Assembly (NCBI RefSeq): GCF_009846525.1
Contig: NZ_CP024621.1
Coordinates: forward strand, 372,001 to 436,000
Origin: Halomonas meridiana
GTDB taxonomy: Bacteria > Pseudomonadota > Gammaproteobacteria > Pseudomonadales > Halomonadaceae
Direction: 5' to 3'
Length of the DNA: 64,000 bases
The notes beneath the pieces are model-generated. The model worked only from the letters and a program-made list of their open reading frames with translations, ran no database searches and was not told where the DNA came from. Position numbers and translations under genes: made by a program. Below, one piece after another: positions 18,845 through 33,034 of this stretch (positions are counted from its first letter, which is position 1; every line of letters begins with the position of its first letter).

Positions 18845-20008
18845 ATGAGTGAGCCAGCCAGCGGTATGACCGCGACCCAGTGGCTGCATCAGCTGCTGGG
18901 TATTATGGTCGAGCAGCAGGCCTCTGACCTGCTGATTTCGGTGGGCGCGCCGCCCAGCTTGAAAACGCCCAAGGGGCTGATGCCGCTGGGGCGTCAGCCG
19001 CTCTCCTCTAGCCAGGTGCGTAGCCTGGTGCTGAATGCGGTTCCCGAGAAGCAGCGGGAGCGATTTCAAGAGGAGCACGAGGCGAACTTTGCCCTAAGCT
19101 TGGAGAGTGCGGGGCGGTTTCGGGTAAGCGCCTTTCAACAGCGTAACGAGCCCGCCATGGTGGTGCGCCGTATTGCGCAGACCATTCCGACCCTTAGCGC
19201 GCTGGGCGTGCCTAGCCAGTTGGCGACGTTGGCCAATGCCAAACGCGGGCTGGTGCTAGTGGTAGGCGGCACGGGAACGGGGAAATCCACTACCCTGGCG
19301 GCGATGATTCAGGAGCGCAACGCCTCAGTCGGTGGGCATATCATCACCATTGAAGACCCCATCGAGTACCTGCATCCGCATCAGCGAGGCATCGTTAATC
19401 AGCGCGAAGTGGGGGTGGATACGGAGTCCTTCGAGGTGGCGTTGAAAAATACGCTACGCCAAGCGCCGGATGTGATCTTGATTGGTGAAGTGCGTACCCG
19501 CGAGACCATGGAGCACGCCCTCACTTTCGCGGAAACCGGGCATCTCTGTTTGGCGACATTGCACGCCAACAACGCGAACCAAGCCTTAGAGCGCATCCTT
19601 CACTTCTTTCCCCATGAGCGGCACGAGCAGGTGCTGATGGACCTGTCGCTGAATCTGCGTGCCGTGGTCGCACAGCAGCTGCTGCCTACTCAGCAGGGTG
19701 GCCGCTGCGCGGCGATCGAGATTCTGCTCTCGTCGCCACGGGTGGTGGATCTGATCCGAAAAGGACGTATTGATGAATTAAAGCAGGCCATGGCAGGCTC
19801 CCGCGACGCGGGGATGCAAACTTTCGATCAGGCGCTTTATGCGCTTTATCAAGCGGGCCAAGTCAGCCAGCAAGTGGCGCTGGCCCATGCGGATTCCGCC
19901 AACGACCTGCGGCTGATGATCAAGCAGGGTGACGCTGCTGCCAGCGGTAAGCCGTTAGATGCGCAGGTGCCGTCTCATCTGGCTCTACGCGACGGTGACG
20001 ATTATTGA
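18845..20008 (+). CDS. pilU: Type IV pilus retraction ATPase paralogue PilU
   Basis: A 387-residue PilT paralogue that aids retraction under load. Motifs: Walker A GGTGTGKSTTLAAM, ITIEDPIEYLH, Walker B QAPDVILIGEVRTRETM, and LATLHANNANQALERI. The longer C-terminal tail compared with PilT is usual for PilU. It is cotranscribed with pilT in all likelihood. Confidence 0.95.
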   Translation: MSEPASGMTATQWLHQLLGIMVEQQASDLLISVGAPPSLKTPKGLMPLGRQPLSSSQVRSLVLNAVPEKQRERFQEEHEANFALSLESAGRFRVSAFQQRNEPAMVVRRIAQTIPTLSALGVPSQLATLANAKRGLVLVVGGTGTGKSTTLAAMIQERNASVGGHIITIEDPIEYLHPHQRGIVNQREVGVDTESFEVALKNTLRQAPDVILIGEVRTRETMEHALTFAETGHLCLATLHANNANQALERILHFFPHERHEQVLMDLSLNLRAVVAQQLLPTQQGGRCAAIEILLSSPRVVDLIRKGRIDELKQAMAGSRDAGMQTFDQALYALYQAGQVSQQVALAHADSANDLRLMIKQGDAAASGKPLDAQVPSHLALRDGDDY

Positions 20009-20020
20009 TGGCCTTCGCCG

Positions 20021-21175
20021 CTAGGGGGCGTAAATACCGCCCAGCACCCTCGGGCCGCTGGCGCCTGTCACGGAAGGCAAGTTGCCGGGTAGTCCGTGCA
20101 GGCGCTGGTGGGCGAGCCAGGCAAAGGCTCCTGCTTCAATCCAATCCTCTGGCCAGCCCAGAGTAGCGGGGGAGAGCAGCGTGACCTTGGGCAGGTGCAC
20201 GGCTAGCCTTTCCATCAAATAGGCATTGTGAGCACCGCCACCGCCCACCAGTAGCGTGGCACTGGGCTGGCTTAGCGGCAGTTGGGCCACCCCTTGCGCG
20301 ACACTCACCGCCGTCAGTTCGGCCAGCGTTGCCTGAACATCACGGGGGGCTTCGTCGCCAGTGAGGTGGTCGCTCAACCACGCTAAGTGAAACAGCTCGC
20401 GCCCGGTGCTGCGCGGCGGCGGCTGATGAAAAAAGGGTTCTTGCAGCAGGCGGGCGAGTAGCGCTTGGTCGATTTGCCCGCTGGCCGCCCAAGTACCGTT
20501 CTCATCAAATCGCCCGGTGTGATGCTTGGCAAACCAGGCATCCAGCAGCACGTTCGCCGGTCCGGTATCGAAGCCCACCACGGCGCGCTCCTGCTCTTGA
20601 GGAAGCCACGTAAGGTTGGCAAAACCGCCCAGGTTCAGCACGAGCTGTTCGCTTGGGCGCTGCCCAAACAGCGCTTGGTGGAACGCGGGTGCTAAAGGCG
20701 CTGCTTGACCGCCAGCGGCCAAGTCCCGGCGGCGAAAATCGGCCACCACCGTACATCCCGTCAATTCTGCCAGCAGGCTCGGGTTATCTAGCTGTAGCGT
20801 ATACGCCGGACCCCCCTGGTGACCTTGTGGCGCGTGCTCAATTGTCTGGCCGTGGCTGCCAATCGCCGTAATCTGAGCCGGGACGAGCCCCTGTTCCGTT
20901 AAGAGTGCTGTAACGGCCTGGGCCTGGAGGCGGCAAAAGGCATCCTCGGCGGCGGCCAGGTCGGCAAAGCGCGCTGCTGGCGCGTGGCAAAGGTGCAGTA
21001 GCTGCGCGTGCAGCGTATCGGGCATGGCAACGGCGGCCGTGGCTAATAGCTTAGGTGGCGTGCCAGGAGTGATGGCGACCAGGGCGGCATCAATGCCGTC
21101 CAAGCTGGTGCCTGACATGAGCCCGATATAGTAGGCCGTCGGTGTGGAGGAAGCGGTTTTCATCATGCGAGTCAT
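20021..21175 (-). CDS. anmK: Anhydro-N-acetylmuramic acid kinase
   Basis: The 384-residue sugar kinase opens and phosphorylates anhydro-MurNAc during cell wall recycling. It shows the ATP-binding start YYIGLMSGTSLDGIDAAL, the middle segments SHGQTIEH and VADFRRRDLAAGGQAAPL, and VGGGGAHNAYLM in the C-terminal half. The ATG at 21175 is used, although two further Met codons follow within five residues. It converges with pilU and is divergent from tyrS. Confidence 0.95.
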   Translation of the reverse strand: MTRMMKTASSTPTAYYIGLMSGTSLDGIDAALVAITPGTPPKLLATAAVAMPDTLHAQLLHLCHAPAARFADLAAAEDAFCRLQAQAVTALLTEQGLVPAQITAIGSHGQTIEHAPQGHQGGPAYTLQLDNPSLLAELTGCTVVADFRRRDLAAGGQAAPLAPAFHQALFGQRPSEQLVLNLGGFANLTWLPQEQERAVVGFDTGPANVLLDAWFAKHHTGRFDENGTWAASGQIDQALLARLLQEPFFHQPPPRSTGRELFHLAWLSDHLTGDEAPRDVQATLAELTAVSVAQGVAQLPLSQPSATLLVGGGGAHNAYLMERLAVHLPKVTLLSPATLGWPEDWIEAGAFAWLAHQRLHGLPGNLPSVTGASGPRVLGGIYAP

Positions 21176-21279
21176 CCAAAACGGGGTGAAGGCTCAACCA
21201 AGGCGGTGGAGCGTGATAACATCGCCCACTATTGATTATTTAAACGCCTTTAACGGCACATAGTACATGGAGAGAGGCA

Positions 21280-22479
21280 ATGAGTGAGGTGGATCAGGCG
21301 TTAGCGCTGCTGTCGCGGGGGACGCATGAAATCTTGGTAGAAGACGAGCTGCGTAAAAAGCTCGCGTCCGGTCGCAAGCTGCGTATTAAAGCAGGGTTCG
21401 ACCCTACAGCACCTGATTTGCACCTGGGCCACAGCGTACTGCTGACCAAAATGCGCCAGTTCCAAGATCTTGGTCACACCGTTATCTTTTTGATTGGTGA
21501 TTTCACTGGCCGCATTGGTGACCCGACCGGTAAAAACGTCACCCGCAAGCCGCTGACCGAAGCCGACGTCAAGGCGAACGCAGAAACCTATAAAGAGCAG
21601 GTGTTCAAAATCCTCGATCCAGAAAAGACCGAGGTGCGCTTCAACGCCGAGTGGTTTGGCGAGCTAAGTGCCGCCAAGATGATCGAGCTGGCCGCGCAAA
21701 GTACTGTAGCGCGGATGCTGGAGCGCGATGACTTTGAAAAGCGCTACAAAGCCAACCAGTCCATCGCCATTCATGAATTCCTCTACCCGCTGGTGCAGGG
21801 GTACGACTCGGTCGCGCTGGAAGCCGACGTGGAACTGGGCGGTACCGACCAGAAATTCAATCTGCTCATGGGGCGCGAGATTCAGAAGCACTTCGGTCAG
21901 GGGCCCCAGGTGGTCATTACCATGCCGCTATTGGAAGGTCTGGACGGCGTGCAGAAAATGTCCAAGTCGCTTGGCAACTACGTGGGCGTGGATGAAGCAC
22001 CGGGGTCCATGTTCAATAAGCTGGTCTCCATGCCCGATAGCTTAATGTGGCGTTACTTCGAGCTGCTCTCGCTCAAATCGAACGAAGAGATTGAGGCGCT
22101 GAAGCAGAGTGTCGAGCAGGGTGCGAATCCTCGCGATGTGAAAATGGAGCTGGCTCGTGAACTCATCGCTCGTTACCACGGTGATGAAGCCGCCGCGAAT
22201 GCGCACAAGTCGGCGGGTAACCAACTGGCCGATGGTGAGCTGCCGGAAGACCTGCCGGAAGTAGAGGTCGATTTTGAGGGTGGCGAGCAGGCGCCGATTG
22301 CAGCCGTGCTCAACCGCTCTGGTCTGACCAAAAACAGCGCGCAAGCGAAAGACATGCTAAAAAACGGCAGTGTCAAAGTGGATGGTGAGGTCGTTGCTCA
22401 AGACACCATGCTCGCCACTGGTAAAGTGTATGTGATTCAAGCGGGCAAGAAGCGTTACGCTCGCGTGACCCTTGTTTGA
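21280..22479 (+). CDS. tyrS: Tyrosyl-tRNA synthetase
   Basis: A 399-residue class I aminoacyl-tRNA synthetase. HIGH motif in [10 protein letters not shown], tyrosine pocket segment [26 protein letters not shown] in [13 protein letters not shown], and a C-terminal S4-like RNA-binding domain ([20 protein letters not shown]). GGAGAGAGG precedes the ATG. No clear terminator is seen before the rRNA operon leader. Confidence 0.96.
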   Translation: MSEVDQALALLSRGTHEILVEDELRKKLASGRKLRIKAGFDPTAPDLHLGHSVLLTKMRQFQDLGHTVIFLIGDFTGRIGDPTGKNVTRKPLTEADVKANAETYKEQVFKILDPEKTEVRFNAEWFGELSAAKMIELAAQSTVARMLERDDFEKRYKANQSIAIHEFLYPLVQGYDSVALEADVELGGTDQKFNLLMGREIQKHFGQGPQVVITMPLLEGLDGVQKMSKSLGNYVGVDEAPGSMFNKLVSMPDSLMWRYFELLSLKSNEEIEALKQSVEQGANPRDVKMELARELIARYHGDEAAANAHKSAGNQLADGELPEDLPEVEVDFEGGEQAPIAAVLNRSGLTKNSAQAKDMLKNGSVKVDGEVVAQDTMLATGKVYVIQAGKKRYARVTLV

Positions 22480-22666
22480 ACTTTCTGAAAACTTTTTCAC
22501 ATTAGCTCTTGCCAACCCGGTCGCGAATCCGTAAAGTACGCATCCGCTGCCGGGGACGCCAAGCGTTACCAGCGGTAAATGAGGCTAAAAACCTCTGGTT
22601 TTGTCAGGAAGTTAGCGCCATCTCGTTATTGATTGGATCGCTCGCTTCACTCGCTGAAAACAGCGG

Positions 22667-22694
22667 TTGACAAACACCACGGAATGCGTAGAAT
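22667..22694 (+). promoter_or_regulatory. rRNA operon promoter
   Basis: TTGACA (22667-22672) and TAGAAT (22689-22694) with a 16-bp spacer, about 240 bp before the 16S gene, the layout of an rrn P1 promoter. The short spacer is common for growth-controlled rrn promoters. The stretch 22480-22935 otherwise holds only leader sequence. Confidence 0.8.
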
Positions 22695-22750
22695 ACGCCT
22701 TCCTCGCTAAGGCAACACGGTTCAGGTCATCGAGCCGGCACAGCGAAACA

Positions 22751-22763
22751 GCTCTTTAACAAT
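22751..22763 (+). promoter_or_regulatory. boxA antitermination element in rrn leader
   Basis: GCTCTTTAACAAT matches the rrn boxA used by NusB/NusE. A second copy occurs in the 16S-23S spacer at about 24896-24908 (GCTCTTTAACAAT). Confidence 0.75.
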
Positions 22764-22935
22764 TTGATCAGGTAATTCATGTGGGCGCTTGCCGATGAGG
22801 GTGAATCATCACCTATTATCAAGGCAAGCGACTCGTCAAACAGGCTTCGGCCTAATGAATGAATTCGTTTGACCCTTGAGCCAAGTTTGGTTCGCTTCTG
22901 TGGCTTTGGTCACAGGCAAGAACCGCATTGATCTT

Positions 22936-24468
<1,533 letters not shown>

Positions 24469-24554
24469 AACGATGTCTTCCCCTCGCGGTAAGCGCTCAC
24501 AATGAATTACCTGATCAGATAGTAGAGCAAACGGTTTACGCACGATCCCCTCTT

Positions 24555-24631
<77 letters not shown>

Positions 24632-24738
24632 AATTTTATCGAACACATCATGATCATGTGCTTTGTATAGTCAGACTATGCGGTGCCATGGCATGCCTTG
24701 TGAGACATAAAATTACCGAGAGGTCAGTGTGGTCAGAT

Positions 24739-24814
24739 GGGGCCATAGCTCAGCTGGGAGAGCGCCTGCCTTGCACGCAGGAGGTCAGCGGTTCGATCCC
24801 GCTTGGCTCCACCA
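24739..24814 (+). tRNA. tRNA-Ala (TGC)
   Basis: A 76-nt cloverleaf: acceptor GGGGCCA pairs with TGGCTCC including the G3-U70 identity pair of alanine tRNA, anticodon loop TTGCACG with TGC, encoded CCA. Confidence 0.97.
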
Positions 24815-25027
24815 TTCTCGACACCGTTTGTTGTTTTGTGACCATTGATAAGTCAGACGCATCAGCGTTGCCTTATCACTGTTCACTGAACAGTCGCTCT
24901 TTAACAATGTATATCATGCTGACATGAACGTTTGTTGAAACGTTCATACGTAATTGTTAAGTGATACGTCTCAAGCGTATCCGGCAATCGTTGTCATTGC
25001 GAGATACCAGACCCCTTCGGGTTATAG

Positions 25028-27918
<2,891 letters not shown>

Positions 27919-28058
27919 ATAACACCCAAGGGGTCTGGTCGCGATGATAACGATCGAGTGGATCGCCACTCAGAGAACCGGATACGCATCCGCCAGCCAA
28001 GGCGCTAGCGGACAAGAGACGATCACACAACACTCAGCATGATATGCATTACCTGTTA

Positions 28059-28178
28059 CGCCTGACGACCATAGCACGCGTGAACCACCTGATCCCTTGC
28101 CGAACTCAGAAGTGAAACCGCTTAGCGCCGATGGTAGTGTGGGGTCTCCCCATGCGAGAGTAGGTCATCGTCAGGCAC
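28059..28178 (+). rRNA. rrf: 5S ribosomal RNA
   Basis: About 120 nt, with the closing stem CGCCTGACG / CGTCAGGCA, and the conserved CCGAACTCAGAAGTGAAAC and GGGTCTCCCCATGCGAGAGT segments. Confidence 0.95.
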
Positions 28179-28191
28179 TTATACCGCAAAG

Positions 28192-28219
28192 AACCCAGCC
28201 AATAGGCTGGGTTTTTTGT
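28192..28219 (+). terminator. Rho-independent terminator of the rRNA operon
   Basis: A 9-bp stem AACCCAGCC / GGCTGGGTT with a four-base loop, followed by a run of T. It lies just after 5S. Confidence 0.93.
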
Positions 28220-28245
28220 TGCGCGCTCGAAAGCGCGCCATGACC

Positions 28246-28275
28246 AGCCCCGGGCACCCTGTGCTCGGGGCTTTT
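28246..28275 (+). terminator. Second terminator after the rRNA operon
   Basis: Stem AGCCCCG / CGGGGCT with a run of four T directly after it. A further GC-rich hairpin (28221-28238) lies between the two. Tandem terminators are common behind rrn operons. Confidence 0.75.
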
Positions 28276-28462
28276 GGGCTGTGCCTTCCGAATGTCCAAG
28301 CATTGAAAAGTGACGCCACGGGTGCACAAAGTTTCCTTGAAACGACTGTTTTAAAAAAATAAATAACAGGGAGTTACTGCTCTTTGGTGGCGGCAGGGCT
28401 GCCGAGCAACTAGTATGAGCGGGTACCTATCATTTAAGCAGCATCTCAGGAGGAGACGCGAT

Positions 28463-28651
28463 ATGAGTACCCCATTGATGAAGAAGCTAGCGGTTGCGCT
28501 ACTGATGGCCATGATGATGGGCGGTTTAGCTGCCTGTGATAACCAGGGCCCTGCCGAAGAAGCAGGTGAAAACATCGATGAGAGCATGGAAGATGCAGGC
28601 GAAAGCCTAGAGGACATGGGTGAGAATATCGAAGAGTCTGCAGAGGAGTAA
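28463..28651 (+). CDS. Small acidic lipoprotein
   Basis: The 62-residue precursor starts MSTPLMKKLAVALLMAMMMG and has a lipobox ending LAAC. The mature part is only about 40 residues, very acidic, and built of a roughly 11-residue repeated pattern (AGENIDESMED, AGESLEDMGEN), predicted as an amphipathic helix. AGGAGGAG lies seven bases before the ATG at 28463; the in-frame ATG at 28415 lacks a site. Role unknown; it resembles small envelope lipoproteins seen in halophilic gammaproteobacteria. Confidence 0.8.
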   Translation: MSTPLMKKLAVALLMAMMMGGLAACDNQGPAEEAGENIDESMEDAGESLEDMGENIEESAEE

Positions 28652-28692
28652 GAAAACGACTCTTTGCAGCGTATCGATATGCTACCGATATA

Positions 28693-28720
28693 AAAACAGC
28701 CGCTTAGAAGCGGCTGTTTT
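28693..28720. terminator. Bidirectional terminator
   Basis: Stem AAAACAGCCGCTT / AAGCGGCTGTTTT, with A and T runs on both sides, between the lipoprotein gene and the convergent Tim44-type gene. Confidence 0.92.
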
Positions 28721-28748
28721 GCGTTTTAAGGCTTGGAAAGTAGTTTGG

Positions 28749-29597
28749 TCATGCACCTGGGTTTTGCTCGATACCCTGTAGATACCAAGGTGCCTGATCG
28801 CGCATGGCACGCGTCAAGTGCCACGTTTCGTTGAACTCGGTTTGCTCACCGTTCTCTTCCAAAATACCGTGGAAGATGACGGTGGCTTCGGCGTGGCCAT
28901 CGTACTCATTGATATCGCCAAGCTCTGCAAACAGTCGCACGATCTCAGTGCGATTATTGGCAGGCTGCTCGGCGCGCTCCTGGCGAAGCAGGTTGTAGAG
29001 CTCTGGCGTCACGTACTCCTGGATTTGATTGAAGTCGTTATTATCCCAAGCACGCTGCAGCGTCATGAAATGCTCTTTGGCACCGCCTAGAAAACGCTCC
29101 TTGTCAAACCAAGCCGGTGTGCTTTGTAAGCCACTGGCTAAGCTGCCTGGAGACGCTGTGACGTTGTTTGGGGTGTACTGAGTCTCTTGGCGTTCGCGCT
29201 GATAGCCTGCCGGGTGGGCGGATGCAGGACGACGCTGACGCATGAAGGCGCGGAAAGCGAAGATCGCCAGCGCAGCGACGCCTACCATGACGAGCAGATC
29301 CATCAGACGCAGCTCGTCAAACGCACCACCGAAGAAGAGCGCTGCCAGCAAGCCGCCTGCCAGTAGGCCGCCCATCATGCCACCCATACCTCCACGGCGA
29401 GCAGCGGTGGCGGCGCCTGCGCCCTGCTGGGTGCTTTGGGCCTGTTGCTGTGCGGGCGTGCTAGCCGGTCGGTCAGCGGAGCGTGACACGCTACCCATGC
29501 TGCTACCACCGCCTAGGCGGCGTGCCTCCGCGTGTTCGATGGCGGCGCTAACGCCCATAACGCTCACCAATAGCATGACAAAGAATTGCCTTAACAT
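28749..29597 (-). CDS. Tim44-like domain membrane protein
   Basis: The 282-residue protein has an N-terminal signal or anchor (FFVMLLVSVMGVSAAIEHAEA), a Gly/Ser/Gln-rich low-complexity stretch, two hydrophobic segments (GGLLAGGLLAALFFGGAF and LLVMVGVAALAIFAF, about residues 78-115), and a C-terminal Tim44-like domain with FLGGAKEHFMTLQRAWDNND and ATVIFHGILEENG. The bacterial role is not established; it likely sits in the inner membrane. Confidence 0.88.
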   Translation of the reverse strand: MLRQFFVMLLVSVMGVSAAIEHAEARRLGGGSSMGSVSRSADRPASTPAQQQAQSTQQGAGAATAARRGGMGGMMGGLLAGGLLAALFFGGAFDELRLMDLLVMVGVAALAIFAFRAFMRQRRPASAHPAGYQRERQETQYTPNNVTASPGSLASGLQSTPAWFDKERFLGGAKEHFMTLQRAWDNNDFNQIQEYVTPELYNLLRQERAEQPANNRTEIVRLFAELGDINEYDGHAEATVIFHGILEENGEQTEFNETWHLTRAMRDQAPWYLQGIEQNPGA

Positions 29598-29739
29598 GTT
29601 GATTCTCCAATGAGGATGCAGGTAATGCCAACTGCTTCAGTGCGAAGCAGATAGAAAAGGGTGGGCCATCAGTTTACCGTGTAATACCTCGCCTAGGTGA
29701 TGGTGAGAGTCACTATAAAGACAAAAAAAGGAGCAAAAA

Positions 29740-30315
29740 GTGCGTTTAGATCAGGCTCGAAGCATCTTGTTGATGATCGATTTTCAGGCGGGTTTATTGC
29801 CCGTGATCGAAGGCGGTGAGGCGGCTCTTGGAGAGGCGGCTTGGCTGGCAGGTATCGCCAACCAGTTGCAGGTGCCCGTATGGCTCACCGAGCAGTATCC
29901 CGAGCGACTAGGCGGGACCGCAGCGACCCTGCTGGAGAGCTTGGACACACATACGACATGGCAGAAGCGACACTTTAGCGTGACCGAGGAGCCCGCGTTT
30001 TCGCAGGCGCTGGCAGCGTTGGGCCGCAGCCAGGTCGTGGTGTGCGGCACGGAAGCCCATATTTGCGTATTGCAAAGTGCACTGGGCCTGTTAGCGGCAG
30101 GGTATGAGGTGTTTTGGCTGAGTGAAGGGGCCGCCAGCCGCCGTCCCGAAGAGGCGCGTCTTGCGCGCGAGCGTGCCTGTGCCCAGGGGGCGGTGGCGGT
30201 GTCTGCCGATATGGTGGCCTATGAATGGCTACACTGCTGCGATACGGCCACCTTTAAAGAGATTCACCGCCGGTATTTAAAGCCAAGATCGGCGCAAACG
30301 GTCACATTTTATTAA
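29740..30315 (+). CDS. Isochorismatase-family hydrolase
   Basis: A 191-residue cysteine hydrolase of the YcaC/isochorismatase-like type. The catalytic triad can be read as Asp in LLMIDFQAG (residue 14), Lys in TWQKRHF (about 76) and Cys in EAHICVLQSAL (about 109). The substrate is unknown. The start is a GTG with AGGAG seven bases upstream. It converges with yaaA. Confidence 0.85.
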   Translation: MRLDQARSILLMIDFQAGLLPVIEGGEAALGEAAWLAGIANQLQVPVWLTEQYPERLGGTAATLLESLDTHTTWQKRHFSVTEEPAFSQALAALGRSQVVVCGTEAHICVLQSALGLLAAGYEVFWLSEGAASRRPEEARLARERACAQGAVAVSADMVAYEWLHCCDTATFKEIHRRYLKPRSAQTVTFY

Positions 30316-30317
30316 CC

Positions 30318-31097
30318 TTAACGCTCCGTTTCGCGACGAGTGAATACGAGCGTATCGCCTTCGGAAGCGGCGGCATCAAAGCGGTAGCCTGCCACATCGA
30401 AATCTTTGAGCGCGTTGGGGTCATTGATCTGCTGCCGAATGATCCAGGCGCTCATCAACCCCCTCGCTTTTTTCGCATAGAAACTGATGATTTTGAACGT
30501 GCCGTTTTTCTCATCCTTGAAGACGGGAGTCACCACTCGGGCATCCAGTTTTTTCGCTTCGATGGCTTTGAAGTATTCGTTGGAGGCTAGGTTTACGAGT
30601 ACCTTCGACCCACTCTCGGCGATCGCGCTATTCAGGGCAGGCGTCAGGATCGGCTTCCAATAGGCGTAAAGATCCTTGCCTGCGTCGTTGGGCAGTTTGG
30701 TACCCATTTCCAGACGGTAGGCTTGGATCAAGTCCAGCGGGCGGAGCAAACCATAGAGGCCCGATAGAATGCGCAAATGCTGCTGGGCAAACCGATTGTC
30801 TGCATCGCTGAAGGTTTCGGCTTCCAGGCCAGTGTAGACGTCTCCCTGAAATGCCTGCACGGCGGGTTTGGCGTTGTCCAACGAAAAGGGTGGCTGCCAC
30901 TCGGCAAAGCGAGCCGCGTTCAGGCCTGCTAGTTTGTCGCTGATGCCCATTAGGTCGCTGATTTGCTGAGGAGAGTAACCGCGTAAGATATCGATCAGCG
31001 GCTGGCTGTACTCGAGAAAATCTGGCTGGCTGACCTTCTGGGTCGTCGGGGGTGTTTCAAAATCCAGCGTTTTGGCGGGGGAAATAACGCTCAGCAT
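30318..31097 (-). CDS. yaaA: Peroxide stress protein YaaA
   Basis: A 259-residue UPF0246 protein starting [17 protein letters not shown] and ending with the conserved [21 protein letters not shown]... region. In E. coli YaaA binds DNA and lowers free iron damage under hydrogen peroxide. I chose the ATG at 31097 since the homology begins there; the open frame extends 15 codons upstream. Confidence 0.93.
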   Translation of the reverse strand: MLSVISPAKTLDFETPPTTQKVSQPDFLEYSQPLIDILRGYSPQQISDLMGISDKLAGLNAARFAEWQPPFSLDNAKPAVQAFQGDVYTGLEAETFSDADNRFAQQHLRILSGLYGLLRPLDLIQAYRLEMGTKLPNDAGKDLYAYWKPILTPALNSAIAESGSKVLVNLASNEYFKAIEAKKLDARVVTPVFKDEKNGTFKIISFYAKKARGLMSAWIIRQQINDPNALKDFDVAGYRFDAAASEGDTLVFTRRETER

Positions 31098-31220
31098 GGC
31101 GTGCTCCTTGTGCCGTGACAAAAGAGGGTCGCTTCTCGGCATGAGATGCGACCACTAAATAGCTAGCAAGATTATATCAAGCCTCGGCGGCGGCCGAGGC
31201 TATCGACACGATAGGAGCCG

Positions 31221-32252
31221 TTAGGGGCAGGGATTCGGCATGCGACGATGGATATCGTCGATGGCGGTCAAAACGTCGTCGTCGAGCTTCAGGCTCTCAC
31301 TGGCGAGGTTGCTCTCCAGCTGCTCCATCGTCGTGGCCCCAATGATATTGCTGGTCAGAAAGCTGCGTGAATTGACGAATGCCAGCGCCATTTGCGCGGG
31401 GTCGAGCCCATGCGCTTTGGCCAGATCGACGTAGGCGTGTGTCGCGGCCTCGGCTTCGGGTGATGTGTAGCGCTTGAAGCGCTCATAGAGCGTCAAGCGG
31501 CCCTTTGGCGGCTGGGCGCCGTTGAGGTACTTCCCGGACAGCACGCCAAACCCCAGCGGAGAGTAAGCCAGTAACCCGACGTCTTCGCGATGGGCAATTT
31601 CTGCCAAGCCCACTTCGAACGAACGGTTCAGCAGGTTATAAGGATTTTGGATGGAGGCAACGCGTGGCAGGCCCAGCTGGTCTGAGAGCTGCAGCATTCG
31701 CATGACGCCCCAGGGCGTTTCATTGGATAGACCGACGGCGCGAATCTTACCGGCATCGACGAGCTCTTTCAGAGCGGAGAGCGTCTCTTCCAGCGGGGTG
31801 GCGTCTTCCTGCTCCGCATGAGTGTAGCCGAGCTTGCCAAAAAAGTTGGTGTGACGGTCGGGCCAGTGCAACTGGTACAGATCGACGTAGTCCGTTTGCA
31901 GGCGCTCCAGGCTGGTATCGATGGCCTGGTGGAGGTGGTCGCGGCTCATTTTAGGGCCGCCGCGAATATGTTCTAAACCTGGCCCTGCCGCTTTGGTGGC
32001 AATGATCACATCGTCGCGAGCGCCTCGGGCTTTTAACCAGCTGCCGATATAGGCTTCCGTTAACCCTTGGGTTTCCGCCTTTGGCGGAACGGGGTACATC
32101 TCCGCCGTGTCGATAAAGTTAATACCAAACGCTACTGCGCGGTCGAGCTGTTCATGAGCCTCAGCTTCGCTGTTCTGTTCACCAAACGTCATGGTGCCTA
32201 GACACAGTCGGCTGACCTCCATTCCGGTTCTACCCAGTGGGCGCGTTTGCAT
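31221..32252 (-). CDS. Aldo/keto reductase, Tas-like
   Basis: A 343-residue NADPH-type TIM-barrel reductase close to the Tas/YajO group. Catalytic Asp and Tyr in FIDTAEMYPVPP, Lys in IIATKAAG, His in YQLHWPDRHTNFFGK. Start at 32252 with AGGAG eight bases upstream. Substrate cannot be told from the sequence. Confidence 0.9.
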   Translation of the reverse strand: MQTRPLGRTGMEVSRLCLGTMTFGEQNSEAEAHEQLDRAVAFGINFIDTAEMYPVPPKAETQGLTEAYIGSWLKARGARDDVIIATKAAGPGLEHIRGGPKMSRDHLHQAIDTSLERLQTDYVDLYQLHWPDRHTNFFGKLGYTHAEQEDATPLEETLSALKELVDAGKIRAVGLSNETPWGVMRMLQLSDQLGLPRVASIQNPYNLLNRSFEVGLAEIAHREDVGLLAYSPLGFGVLSGKYLNGAQPPKGRLTLYERFKRYTSPEAEAATHAYVDLAKAHGLDPAQMALAFVNSRSFLTSNIIGATTMEQLESNLASESLKLDDDVLTAIDDIHRRMPNPCP

Positions 32253-32501
32253 GGTTGTCTCCTCGCGTGGGCGAAAACGTTGCTGGAAAGTGAGCGATGC
32301 CAATCGCCATTACCAGCCTGTGGAAGGCATGTTAGCGAGGGTCTACAAAAGCAGCAAATCAAGAGGGTTGAGTCGGGGCGAAGGCAGGCGTATGCTTGCC
32401 AGCCCATCGACCGGCCAAGCGCCGGTTTATCGCATGGTTAGCCGTCGTGGAAGGTGAGATGGTTAGCCGAAGGTCTCAACAGATAGGCAGGGTGGTTTGC
32501 C

Positions 32502-32996
32502 ATGCCGCAGGCATCATCGTTGTTTACCCGGTTGGAATTTCGTCTAGCCGAGCAGCTGTTTCACACCCGTTGGTTACTCCCGCGTTCACCGCGTACGCAG
32601 CGCCTCACCATGCGACTGTTCAAGCGGTGTGCCGAAGCGGGGCACCCGGATGCACAGTCCATTTATGGACACATGTTGTTTCACCGCAGCTTGTCTCCAC
32701 AGGACAAGGCGCGTGGCGCACGCTACGTACTGGAAGCGGCCCAGGCAGGCGATGTAAAGTCGCAGTATCAGGTGGCACAAATTCATGAACACGGCTGTGT
32801 GCAGTATCCCCGCCGTGAAGATTATGCGGTGACTTGGTACGCCCGTGCGGCGCAGGCAGGCCACTACCTGGCTGCGGAGCGTTTGGCGCGTGCCTACCGC
32901 TTGGGTGAGCTAGGCTTAGCAGTGGACCATGAGCAAGCCGACTACTGGCAGCGCATGGCCGAACGGCAGCCTGCGGTGGAAATGGCCGCCGCCTGA
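32502..32996 (+). CDS. Sel1-repeat protein
   Basis: A 164-residue protein with about three Sel1-like (TPR-related) repeats: KRCAEAGHPDAQSIYGHML, EAAQAGDVKSQYQVAQIHEHG, and ARAAQAGHYLAAERLARAY. Such repeats mediate protein contact. No signal peptide is evident. Specific role unknown. Confidence 0.8.
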   Translation: MPQASSLFTRLEFRLAEQLFHTRWLLPRSPRTQRLTMRLFKRCAEAGHPDAQSIYGHMLFHRSLSPQDKARGARYVLEAAQAGDVKSQYQVAQIHEHGCVQYPRREDYAVTWYARAAQAGHYLAAERLARAYRLGELGLAVDHEQADYWQRMAERQPAVEMAAA

Positions 32997-33034
32997 GCCC
33001 CGTATCCGGTGGCGAGACAGAAAAGAGGAAATCA

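Noticed and set aside
32396..32788. A 130-codon frame overlapping the Sel1-repeat gene
   Set aside because: The other frame at 32502-32996 has clear Sel1 repeats, so this one is a shadow.
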